The notes: generated by a model not told the origin, from the letters alone. A stretch of 7,101 nucleotides of DNA from an uncultured Caulobacterales bacterium (GCA_937981945.1 CALJNJ010000163.1:1-7101), one strand, 5' to 3'; positions 1 to 6,610 are shown, counted from the first letter of the stretch. Program-made: numbers and translations.

Positions 1-7
1 AAACACC

Positions 8-1666
8 ATGTCAAAAACGTCTCTTTCCGGATTTCTGGAACAGATCTCCATTCCCGCCCGTAAGCGCGCCGGACAGCCTATGACGTTTACGCCCCACCGC
101 ATTAAGGTGGAAGTGCTCGCCGGGATTACGGTGGCATTGGCTTTGATCCCCGAGGCTGTGGCCTTTGCCTTTGTGGCAGGCGTGCATCCTTTGGTCGGGC
201 TTTACGCGACCTTTATTGTGGGTTTGATCACGGCCTGTTTCGGCGGCCGGCCCGGTATGATTTCAGGCGCCACCGGCGCTTTGGCCGTTGTCATGGTGGC
301 GCTTGTGGCCCGGCACGGTGTGGAATATTTATTCGCCACTGTGGTGTTGATGGGGATCCTTCAGATCCTCGCCGGTATCTTCAGGCTGGGGAAATTTATC
401 AGACTTGTGCCCCATCCGGTCATGCTCGGCTTTGTCAACGGTCTGGCCATTATCATCGGCCTGGCCCAGCTCAAACAATTCGAAGTCCCGGGGAGCGCTG
501 ATCACGCCCCTGTCGCGGAGGCCGGCGGACATGGCCCGTCTATTTTTGCCGCCGAATATATTACGGGCGCGCCGCTGATGATTATGCTGGCCCTTGTGGG
601 ATTGACCATGTTGGTGATCTGGCTCTTGCCCCGTTTCACCAAGGCCATTCCGGCGCCTCTCGCGGGCATATTAGTCACCGTGGCCGTCGTGCTGGCTTTG
701 GGTCTGGACGTGCAAACGGTCGGCGATATGTCGAGCATTAAAGGCGGCCTGCCCCAATTCTCCATTCCCGATGTCCCGCTCAGCCTCGAGACCTTTCAAA
801 TTGTTCTGCCCTTTGCGCTTATTCTGGCGGCGATTGGCCTGATTGAAAGTCTGCTCACGCTCAACCTTGTGGGTGAGCTGACCAATAAACGCGGCGGCGC
901 CTCTCAGGAATGCGCGGCCCAAGGCGCGGCCAATGTGATCACCGGATTTTTCGGCGGCATGGGCGGCTGCGCCATGATCGGGCAAAGCATGATCAATGTG
1001 AAATCCGGCGCGCGCACCCGTCTCTCGGGGATTGTCGCGGCGCTCGCGCTTCTGGCCTTTATTCTCTTTGGCTCTCAGTGGATTGAGCAAATCCCGCTGG
1101 CGGCGCTTGTGGGCGTTATGTTCATGGTGGTGATCGGGACCTTTGCCTGGCAGTCTTTCCGGATCATGACCCGCGTGCCCAAGCTCGACGCCTTTGTGAT
1201 CTTGCTGGTGACCGCCGTGACCGTGAAATATGATTTGGCCGTGGCCGTGATTGTCGGCGTTATCGTGTCGGCGTTGGCCTATGCCTGGAATAATGCCAGC
1301 CGCATTGACGCGGAAATTGACGACAGCGAAGACGGCGCCCGAGTTTACAAAATCGAAGGTCCGCTCTTCTTTGGCTCTACGGACGGTTTCTCTGAACTGT
1401 TCGATCCGGCCGGTGATCCGGACCGTGTGGTCGTTGACTTTATCCGCAGCCGCGTGGTCGACCAATCGGCCCTGCAGGCCATTGAAGACATGGCGCAAAA
1501 ATATCTCGCCGAAGGCAAAGCGTTAGAGCTGCGCCATTTGTCCAAAGACTGCAAAACGCTTTTGACAAAATCAGGGCAGCTCGTGGTCGAAGGCGAGCGC
1601 GACCCGACCTACGGCGTCGCCGCGGATTATCAGGTCGTCACCGGCCGGTTCGGCGGCGGGCATTAG
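8..1666 (+). CDS. SulP-family inorganic anion transporter with C-terminal STAS domain
   Basis: This 552-residue protein is an inner-membrane anion carrier of the SulP (SLC26-like) family. It has a long hydrophobic transmembrane region (about residues 30-430) and a cytoplasmic STAS domain (about 446-540). Family hallmarks are visible: the PEAVAFAF stretch in TM1, GGRPGMISGATGA in TM3, and the ESLLTLNLVGE segment with Glu280, followed by a Gly-rich GGMGGCAMIGQS loop. The STAS part carries a VVDQSAL motif where the family has its Asp-x-Ser/Thr loop. Length is normal for a bacterial SulP. Members carry sulfate, bicarbonate or dicarboxylates; the substrate cannot be read from sequence, and no sulfur-assimilation or carbonic anhydrase gene lies nearby. 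Only seven bases precede the ATG, so promoter and ribosome site are outside the window and a slightly upstream start cannot be excluded. The stop overlaps that of the convergent gene. Confidence 0.93.
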   Translation: MSKTSLSGFLEQISIPARKRAGQPMTFTPHRIKVEVLAGITVALALIPEAVAFAFVAGVHPLVGLYATFIVGLITACFGGRPGMISGATGALAVVMVALVARHGVEYLFATVVLMGILQILAGIFRLGKFIRLVPHPVMLGFVNGLAIIIGLAQLKQFEVPGSADHAPVAEAGGHGPSIFAAEYITGAPLMIMLALVGLTMLVIWLLPRFTKAIPAPLAGILVTVAVVLALGLDVQTVGDMSSIKGGLPQFSIPDVPLSLETFQIVLPFALILAAIGLIESLLTLNLVGELTNKRGGASQECAAQGAANVITGFFGGMGGCAMIGQSMINVKSGARTRLSGIVAALALLAFILFGSQWIEQIPLAALVGVMFMVVIGTFAWQSFRIMTRVPKLDAFVILLVTAVTVKYDLAVAVIVGVIVSALAYAWNNASRIDAEIDDSEDGARVYKIEGPLFFGSTDGFSELFDPAGDPDRVVVDFIRSRVVDQSALQAIEDMAQKYLAEGKALELRHLSKDCKTLLTKSGQLVVEGERDPTYGVAADYQVVTGRFGGGH

Positions 1667-2123
1667 GACGGATCGTCTTTTTTGAGGTCCCGAATATAGG
1701 CGTCATAATCTGTGATTTTTTCCAGACGGCCGGTCAGAACCGTGCCCGTATTCTTTCGTAACACTTCTTCCAAAACCATGTGGACACAGACAGTTCCGCT
1801 ATGTTGCGTTTCAACGCAGGGCAATCCGAAATCGACATTGCTCTGATCTTCCAAATCGATGGTCCAGGTCAGCCGGGGAGCAAATTGATAATGGTCTCTC
1901 CGAAATAAGAGACGCAAGCATCCAATACCGGGTTAGATTGTTTGTCCCGCAAAGATGCCAAGCTGTAATTTGCCAGAATGTAACGCTCTAAATGCCCCAA
2001 TGATGCGGCGGAATAATCTTGGAATAAATTGCGATCTTCGGGGCTCAGGCCGCTCTTCCAACGCAGAATTCGCGATCCTACATTTCGTTTCCAAATATCG
2101 AAGGTCTCTTGCTTTTCGATCAT
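1663..2123 (-). pseudogene. Small hypothetical protein gene interrupted by a one-base frameshift
   Basis: I do not recognise the family. Starting at ATG 2123-2121, frame one runs 84 codons, from MIEKQETFDIWKRN to FGETIINLLPG, and stops at TGA 1871-1869. A second frame, open from just before 1935 down to TAA 1665-1663, continues with APRLTWTIDLEDQ and ends LKKDDPS. It has no convincing start of its own (only a TTG at 1917). Adding one base near 1870-1890, for example one T in the TTT run or one C in the CCCC run, joins them into a single protein of about 153 residues that reads as soluble, mixed alpha/beta and Trp/Tyr-containing, with no signal peptide. The start lies four bases after the stop of the upstream lipoprotein gene, so the two are probably one transcript and translationally coupled. 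The break may be a real mutation, a sequencing error or, less likely, programmed -1 frameshifting. A gene caller could list it as two ORFs. Confidence 0.65.
1665..1683 (+). terminator. Possible intrinsic terminator of the SulP gene, inside the 3' end of the opposing gene
   Basis: Right at the SulP stop codon, GACG (1667-1670) and CGTC (1674-1677) pair around a GAT loop. The stem extends by G1666·T1678 and A1665-T1679, and a run of six T follows (1678-1683). The stem is short (4 Watson-Crick pairs plus 2 weaker ones) with a three-base loop, so termination may be weak. The same bases encode the last residues (KKDDPS) of the convergent gene. The call rests on pattern only. Confidence 0.4.
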
Positions 2124-2127
2124 ATCC

Positions 2128-3963
2128 CTACGGATCAACAATGACCTCGACCGTGTCGGTGCCGCCGACACCGACGGTCGGAGATTCGATGTCAAAGATG
2201 ATATTGTATGTGCCCACGGGCGTATCCTGGATACCGTTAAATGACAGTTCCGCCATATTGTTCCCGCTATTGGCCACGGCAAAAAACTCGCTGCCCGATC
2301 CTGAGATGGACACGCCCGATATCTGAAAATCGCCAGGATTATTAATGTTGACAAAGACGCGATCCGTGACCGCTTTGGAGATGGTCACGCTGTCCTCGAC
2401 AATGCCGATATCCGGCGCGGTGAGGATAATATCAATACTATCCGTATTGGGATCGCCCTCTGCCGTATCAAAGGTCACGTTCACCGTATAATTTCCCGCA
2501 GGCGGATTGTTAAAGGTCAGCTGCATCAGATCTACAGTCTCAAATGAGGCTTCAAAAAACTCGCTTCCGGTGCCGTCTTCGACTGTGGCCGTATAAATCA
2601 GCCCGTCCGGATTGACCACGCTGAGCGCGGCGCCGGTATTAATGGTCGAAATTTCGCGGCTCGCGCTCAAAAATTCAAGCGCCGTAAACACGGCCGGCAA
2701 AGACCCGTCAGGTGCAATGGGCTTGTCTGCGGAAGCGGCGGAGACTTCGGTAAGGCGGGCGCTCAAAGCATCTTGCGCCGCGGTAAATGTGTTGCCCGCA
2801 TTGCCGATTTGCAGGGCCACTTCTGTGGCATTTTCAAAAATATCTTCCAGGGAAATCATTTCTCTGTTGTCGGTGGATTCATTGGCGATCACATTATAGG
2901 AGGCGATCCGGCCTTCGAAGAAGGTGATGGCGTCAAAGGGCGATACGGCCTCAAGCGCCGAGCCTAATAATCCGCCGGCGAGCAGGCCGGCGTAAACGGC
3001 ATTTTGATCCGCCGAGGTAATGGTCCGGGTTATATCTACAAACGGTATGGCGTAGAAATCTGAATCTTCCAGGGCAAATACATTAGCCGTATTGGTTCGC
3101 GTCGGGCCGTAATCTTGTGAAATAGCAATGGCTTCCCCGCCCGATTGCGCCTGTCTGATGAGCGCCAATCCCACCATGTCCAAAAATTGGTAATGGGTGA
3201 ACATATTCACATTGACTTCAGTGGTTCCGATCGGCGGTGTGATCAAGGCCGCGAACAGGCTGCGCGGACGGTCATTGGGACCGGTCCCGTCGGCCGGGAT
3301 GACAAAACTTGACCCAAAGGCCACGCCGCCTTCGCTTTCACAATTTGCCGCGTCGCAGACCATTTGCGCATTGGCAATCCGCGCGTCCAATACCAATAGA
3401 TCGCTGAGCTGTGTGCCTTCCGGAATGGTGAGACTATAACTGCCGTCAGCGGCTGTAGTCGTCGTCACGATGGGGGTGCTGCCGTCGCCGTTCGCCGCGT
3501 CCAAAAGCCGTATTTCTGCGCCGGAAATAGCGCCCTTATGCACGATACCGGTTAGGGTAATGGTTTGGGGCGGCGGCGTAACGGTCACGGTGAGCGTGGC
3601 CGATCCGTCATTACCGGCAGCGTCGCCGGCAGTTGCCGTACACGTGCTGGTGGTTTGCGTTGTAACGACCGGTGCCGTAAATGTATTGGAAGCGACATCA
3701 AAACTGCCGCCATTATCACATGTGACGGTCGGGCCGGTTGTGACGCCCACATTATCCGTGGCGCTAACCGTAGATGTTCCTGTCGATCCTGATTCAATTG
3801 TCAAAGCCGACGGGCTGAACGACACGCTTGGCGCTGTCGTATCGGTGGTACCGCCGCCCCCGCCGGTCCCGCCGCCGCTATTTCCGCCGCCGCCGCCGCC
3901 GCCGCAGGATGACAGCGCAAAGGCCAGGCTGAAGAGACTTATTTGAAAAAATTTGGATCGCAT
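2128..3963 (-). CDS. Large multidomain lipoprotein with poly-Gly linker and Ig/HYR-like module
   Basis: This 611-residue protein is predicted to be exported and lipid-anchored. It has a basic N-terminus, a hydrophobic core and a lipobox LSSC with Cys20. Residue 21 is Gly, so outer-membrane sorting is expected. A Gly-rich linker follows (residues 21-38). Residues about 40-130 form an Ig/HYR-like beta module starting at DTTAPSVSFSP, with Cys82 and Cys108 likely forming a disulfide. Residues about 134-185 (LTGIVHKGAISGAEI... then ADGSYSLTIPEG) resemble a carboxypeptidase-regulatory-like beta domain. About 190-440 is unrecognised and partly helical. The C-terminus has two related beta repeats (about 441-515 and 516-611), each with a G(T/S)GSEFF motif. 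No catalytic motif is visible; a structural or adhesive surface role is inference. The start is supported by the signal peptide and GGGGA six bases upstream. A diverged paralog begins at 6667 on the other strand. Confidence 0.88.
   Translation of the reverse strand: MRSKFFQISLFSLAFALSSCGGGGGGGNSGGGTGGGGGTTDTTAPSVSFSPSALTIESGSTGTSTVSATDNVGVTTGPTVTCDNGGSFDVASNTFTAPVVTTQTTSTCTATAGDAAGNDGSATLTVTVTPPPQTITLTGIVHKGAISGAEIRLLDAANGDGSTPIVTTTTAADGSYSLTIPEGTQLSDLLVLDARIANAQMVCDAANCESEGGVAFGSSFVIPADGTGPNDRPRSLFAALITPPIGTTEVNVNMFTHYQFLDMVGLALIRQAQSGGEAIAISQDYGPTRTNTANVFALEDSDFYAIPFVDITRTITSADQNAVYAGLLAGGLLGSALEAVSPFDAITFFEGRIASYNVIANESTDNREMISLEDIFENATEVALQIGNAGNTFTAAQDALSARLTEVSAASADKPIAPDGSLPAVFTALEFLSASREISTINTGAALSVVNPDGLIYTATVEDGTGSEFFEASFETVDLMQLTFNNPPAGNYTVNVTFDTAEGDPNTDSIDIILTAPDIGIVEDSVTISKAVTDRVFVNINNPGDFQISGVSISGSGSEFFAVANSGNNMAELSFNGIQDTPVGTYNIIFDIESPTVGVGGTDTVEVIVDP
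3886..3903 (-). repeat. (GGC)6 triplet tract in the lipoprotein linker
   Basis: Six perfect GGC codons follow directly after the lipobox Cys codon (3906-3904) and are then followed by GGA. They belong to a larger Gly-rich stretch (3850-3903) encoding 7 Gly, Asn-Ser, 3 Gly, Thr and 5 Gly. Gain or loss of triplets would keep the frame and only change the length of the tether between lipid anchor and first folded domain. Confidence 0.75.
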
Positions 3964-3986
3964 TATCTTTCCCCGTTAAAGTAGCG

Positions 3987-4004
3987 TCCCTCTTTTCTAA
4001 AGGG
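3987..4004 (-). other. Possible 5'-leader stem-loop of the lipoprotein mRNA
   Basis: On the minus strand CCCTTT (4004-3999) can pair with AGAGGG (3993-3988) around an AGAAA loop, giving six pairs including one G-U. It sits at the predicted 5' end of the lipoprotein transcript, upstream of the ribosome site. It could protect the mRNA end, but a stem this short can arise by chance. Confidence 0.25.
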
Positions 4005-4007
4005 CGT

Positions 4008-4035
4008 ATTATAAAGTTACAAGAAAATTTCCCAA
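4008..4035 (-). promoter_or_regulatory. Sigma70-like promoter for the 611-residue lipoprotein gene
   Basis: Reading the minus strand, TTGGGA (4035-4030) lies 16 bases before a perfect TATAAT (4013-4008). Transcription would start near 4001, giving a leader of about 38 bases that includes the purine-rich ribosome site GGGGAAAG just before the ATG at 3963. The -10 matches consensus fully and the -35 matches at four of six positions. Confidence 0.55.
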
Positions 4036-4078
4036 GCTTTTCCGGTTCAGCCTGTTTGGCGGGCCACCAAGACAAGAC

Positions 4079-4107
4079 TTGAAATTTACCGGCTTTGCCC
4101 CATAAAT
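4079..4107 (+). promoter_or_regulatory. Possible promoter giving a leaderless threonine-aldolase-family mRNA
   Basis: TTGAAA (4079-4084) lies 17 bases before ATAAAT (4102-4107). The expected transcription start, six or seven bases further, falls on or next to the ATG at 4114. No Shine-Dalgarno sequence is visible in the bases before that ATG (AATCCTGCC), which agrees with leaderless translation. The -10 box is a poor match, so this is tentative. Confidence 0.35.
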
Positions 4108-4113
4108 CCTGCC

Positions 4114-5133
4114 ATGATTTATAGCTTTAGAGACGATTATACGGAAGGCTGCCATCCTGAGATTTTGGCCGCTTTGTCCGAGACAAATCTTGTGCAGCAG
4201 ACCCCATATGGGGAGGACGATTATACGGCCAAGGCCAAGTCTCTGATTTGTGAGAAAATCGGCGCGCCCGGCACGCCCGTCCATTTTGTGGCCAGCGGCA
4301 CCATGGCCAATCTTTTGATGATCGCGGCCGTGCTGAAACCGTTTGAAGCGGCTGTCTCCGTGGCGGGCGGCCATATCGCCGCCCATGAAACAGGCGCCAT
4401 TGAGCGCGCCGGTCACAAAGTCATCGAGGTTGAAAGCTCTGACGGGAAAATGCGGCCCGAGATGATCACGGCCGCCGTGCACGAAAACACCATGCCGCCT
4501 CATATGGCGCGGCCCCGCTTGGTTTATATTTCCAACGCCACGGAAACCGGCCTGGCCTATAGCAAGGCCGAGCTGACCGCGCTTTATGACACTTGCGAAT
4601 CCCTGGATCTTTTATTGATGATTGACGGGGCAAGGCTGGGAGCGGCTATGGCGTCCGGTCACAGCGATTTGACCTGGCCGGATTTGGCGGCGCTGACCCA
4701 CATGTTCTGGATTGGCGGGACGAAAGTCGGCGGGCTTTTCGGCGAAGCTATTGTGTTTAACCGGGCTGAACTGGCGCAGGATTTCCCGTTTCACATCAAA
4801 CAACGCGGCGCCATGATTTCCAAGGGCCGCGCGCTCGGGCTACAATTTTGCGCCCTGTTTGAAAATGACTTATATATGAGCGCGGCGCGGGCCGCTAATG
4901 CCAAAGCGGCCGAGCTCTCCGCAGCTATTGAAACGGCCGGGTTTTCGCTAAACGACCCCACGCAGACCAATCAGCTCTTCCCGATTCTGCCAAATGATTT
5001 AATAGAGCGGCTGGAACAGGATTTCGCTTTTCACCGCTGGGGTCCTGTCGATGAGGAAAACAGCGCGGTCCGCCTGGTCACAAGCTGGGCCACGGAACCG
5101 GCGCAAATCAAACGCTTTATCGGCCTGCTGTAA
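4114..5133 (+). CDS. Threonine-aldolase-family PLP enzyme (beta-eliminating lyase fold)
   Basis: This 339-residue cytoplasmic enzyme belongs to the fold-type I PLP family that contains low-specificity L-threonine aldolases, which cleave threonine or allo-threonine to glycine and acetaldehyde. Family landmarks occur in order: FRDDYTEG at the N-terminus (the FRSDT-like start, which fixes the ATG choice), YGEDDY at 32-37, SGTMAN at 61-66, and GGHIAAHETGA with His87 placed to stack on the cofactor. Then come IDGAR, with Asp171 to bind the pyridine nitrogen and Arg174, and GGTKVGG with Lys204 as the Schiff-base lysine. All key residues seem present and length is normal for the family. Some relatives are annotated only as beta-eliminating lyases or act on other beta-hydroxy amino acids, so the exact substrate is not certain. 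The stop codon overlaps the start of the next gene by one base (TAATG), implying an operon with a lipoprotein. There is no Shine-Dalgarno sequence. Confidence 0.9.
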   Translation: MIYSFRDDYTEGCHPEILAALSETNLVQQTPYGEDDYTAKAKSLICEKIGAPGTPVHFVASGTMANLLMIAAVLKPFEAAVSVAGGHIAAHETGAIERAGHKVIEVESSDGKMRPEMITAAVHENTMPPHMARPRLVYISNATETGLAYSKAELTALYDTCESLDLLLMIDGARLGAAMASGHSDLTWPDLAALTHMFWIGGTKVGGLFGEAIVFNRAELAQDFPFHIKQRGAMISKGRALGLQFCALFENDLYMSAARAANAKAAELSAAIETAGFSLNDPTQTNQLFPILPNDLIERLEQDFAFHRWGPVDEENSAVRLVTSWATEPAQIKRFIGLL

Positions 5134-5801
5134 TGGGGAAACTATCTGCGCTAATCTTGGCCGGTTTGTTTTTAACCGGCTGCGCCACGACCCCGAAAAC
5201 CGGCCCGGCCGTCACCCCGTCCGGCGATGATAATTTTCTGATCGATAATGCCGGCGGCGAGATCGTCCACAAACCCTATGAGATCAGCGGCGGCACGCCC
5301 GAAAAACTGCTCAAAGAAATGCAGTCCAAAGGCCCCCTTGATGACGGCGCCGGCCAACGGTTTTTCGCGCGGACCAAATGGTATGTGAAATGGCGGTTTG
5401 ATTATGATGACAGCGCAGAGTTTTGCCGGGCCAAAGACATTCGCACAGATCTGAAAATCACCTATCAAATGCCCACATGGCCGGATAAATCAGAGGCCTC
5501 CCCCGGCCTGATCAATTATTGGAACGGCTTTATGGCCAATTTGGCCGAACATGAAATCGGCCACGGTGATATCGGCCGGAAGACCGAGACGCAGATCAAT
5601 AAAACCCTGAGCGATTACGGCGGGGATCACGACAGCTGCCGGGATTTGGGCAAAGCCCTTAACGCCATCGCCCATGACATTATCGACAGCTCAACACTGG
5701 ATGCGGATTATGACAAGGAAACCCAACACGGCAAAACCCAAGGCGCCTTTTTCTCCGTCTTTGACGCCCGGCGGGAAAGTTTCCGGCGCGCCGCGAGTTA
5801 G
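5133..5801 (+). CDS. DUF922-type Zn-protease-like lipoprotein
   Basis: This 222-residue protein has a short lipoprotein signal peptide with lipobox LTGC (Cys17), followed by ATTPKTGP. The mature part resembles the DUF922 family of predicted secreted Zn-dependent proteases. It starts with a domain in which a single amphipathic segment (residues about 45-65) leads into a WYVKWRFDY strand. It then carries an HExxH motif, His140-Glu141-Ile-Gly-His144, typical of metallopeptidases. A later DKETQHG segment (194-200) offers His199 as a possible third ligand. Cys98 and Cys169 could form a disulfide in the periplasm. Protease activity is assumed from the motif and is not shown. Translation is probably coupled to the aldolase-family gene through TAATG, since only the end of that gene precedes it. 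The stop overlaps the stop of the convergent gene. No strong Shine-Dalgarno sequence is evident. Confidence 0.82.
   Translation: MGKLSALILAGLFLTGCATTPKTGPAVTPSGDDNFLIDNAGGEIVHKPYEISGGTPEKLLKEMQSKGPLDDGAGQRFFARTKWYVKWRFDYDDSAEFCRAKDIRTDLKITYQMPTWPDKSEASPGLINYWNGFMANLAEHEIGHGDIGRKTETQINKTLSDYGGDHDSCRDLGKALNAIAHDIIDSSTLDADYDKETQHGKTQGAFFSVFDARRESFRRAAS
5160..5180 (+). repeat. 7-bp perfect inverted repeat in the signal-peptide region
   Basis: GCCGGTT (5160-5166) and AACCGGC (5174-5180) are perfect inverse complements around a seven-base, T-rich loop. The repeat lies within codons for the lipoprotein signal peptide, just before the lipobox Cys. It could fold in the mRNA soon after the start codon. 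Codon choice in a GC-rich gene could produce it by chance. Confidence 0.4.
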
Positions 5802-6553
5802 TCTTTCGGGGCCTGATTGCGCAAACCCATAAACCGCATGAGAAAATTTGCGTAGAACCATAAACCGGCCAATAGGACCAATCCCAACATTCCTAATACG
5901 CGCAGAAGCGCCGTGACCGGGCTGAGGGTGACGATGGCTTCGTTTTCGTCAAACCTGACGTCTTTTAAGGCCAAGCCGGCGGCCATGCCATATTTGCCGG
6001 CTTTGCTTACATCATAGATCGGCAGATTTTGGACAAAATTTCTCACGGCATTTTCAGCGTGGATCTCGACTAAATCCGTATTTTTTTCGACCGAATTATC
6101 GATCGCTTCGCCGGTCTCTTCGGACAATTTTTCACGTTGCCTTTTCAGGACATTAACGGCCACTTTTTTCATGTCGGCCAATTCGGAGGTGACCGTTTCA
6201 TCGGCGGAAAAGCCGCCTCTCAGGAGGTCCGCGTCCTGCAAATAAAGCGTGGTCGGGCGGTAATCGATACCCGACATAAAAACCCCGTCAAATTCTCCGG
6301 AATACCCAAAGCCTTTCAACGAGGTTTGAGTTGTAATCTTTGCGCGGTCATTCGCCTTGAATTCAATCTGTAAGGAGTTGGGAACAATTGTAATGCCAAA
6401 ATGTTCCTGATTGCCGGCGGACATAAACTGATCGATGGCGGCCTGTGCGTCAGCTTCGCTAACCCGGATTTCAATATCCTTGGCAAATAAAACAATCCCG
6501 GCGGCCAAGACGGCCAATAATGCGAGAAACCCAATCGTAATTTTTTTCAGCAT
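5798..6553 (-). CDS. Membrane protein with DUF1439/YceB-like domain and two terminal TM segments
   Basis: This 251-residue protein has an N-terminal membrane segment (about 5-24, followed by KDIEIRV) and a second hydrophobic segment near the C-terminus (about 214-240), ending in a short polar tail. The part between them is predicted periplasmic. It resembles DUF1439 proteins such as YceB: an SEADAQAAIDQFM helix at 32-44, beta-rich segments to about 110, a charged helical stretch at 120-170, then NLPIYDV at 177-182 and LKDVRFDENEAIVTLSP at 196-212, matching the usual end of that domain. Unlike YceB it has no lipobox Cys and appears anchored at both ends. DUF1439 function is poorly known; envelope lipid-binding is only suggested by fold. 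The start is the first ATG, with no Shine-Dalgarno sequence. Similarity was judged by eye, so the family assignment is moderate. Confidence 0.72.
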   Translation of the reverse strand: MLKKITIGFLALLAVLAAGIVLFAKDIEIRVSEADAQAAIDQFMSAGNQEHFGITIVPNSLQIEFKANDRAKITTQTSLKGFGYSGEFDGVFMSGIDYRPTTLYLQDADLLRGGFSADETVTSELADMKKVAVNVLKRQREKLSEETGEAIDNSVEKNTDLVEIHAENAVRNFVQNLPIYDVSKAGKYGMAAGLALKDVRFDENEAIVTLSPVTALLRVLGMLGLVLLAGLWFYANFLMRFMGLRNQAPKD

Positions 6554-6562
6554 GGTCTATTT

Positions 6563-6590
6563 TATATAGGGAGGATTTTGGTGTGGGCAA
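6563..6590 (-). promoter_or_regulatory. Possible promoter for the DUF1439-like gene, nearly leaderless
   Basis: On the minus strand TTGCCC (6590-6585) lies 16 bases before TATATA (6568-6563), which overlaps TATAAA (6566-6561). Either -10 box would place the transcription start within a few bases of the ATG at 6553. The sequence just before that ATG (AATAGACC) has no Shine-Dalgarno match. Confidence 0.35.
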
Positions 6591-6610
6591 TGAGGCCAAT
6601 TCCAACCGAC

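Noticed and set aside
671..1498. Long minus-strand open frame (275 codons) inside the SulP gene
   Set aside because: Its protein is rich in His, Arg, Gly and Gln with no domain, and it lies antisense to a well-supported membrane transporter; this is the usual GC-rich shadow.
1873..1890. Programmed -1 ribosomal frameshift signal in the small broken gene
   Set aside because: No standard X-XXY-YYZ slippery heptamer is visible in frame near the shift and no strong downstream structure stands out, so mutation or sequencing error is the simpler reading.
1955..2326. Plus-strand open frame of 123 codons opposite the lipoprotein end and the broken gene
   Set aside because: No ribosome site, no recognisable domain, and composition typical of an antisense frame; it spans the junction of two better minus-strand genes.
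2124..2354. Upstream extension of the small broken gene's frame into the lipoprotein coding region
   Set aside because: The extension is a low-quality, Arg/Ser-rich reading of lipoprotein codons in another frame; ATG 2123 directly after the lipoprotein stop is a much better start.
4202..4213. 12-bp perfect palindrome CCCCATATGGGG
   Set aside because: It lies within codons for the conserved TPYGE motif of the aldolase-family gene, is not near a promoter, and has no second copy noticed.
4132..4228. 13-bp direct repeat GACGATTATACGG at 4132-4144 and 4216-4228
   Set aside because: The copies are in frame and encode DDYT in two separate conserved motifs of the PLP enzyme (FRDDYTEG and YGEDDYT), so protein conservation explains them.
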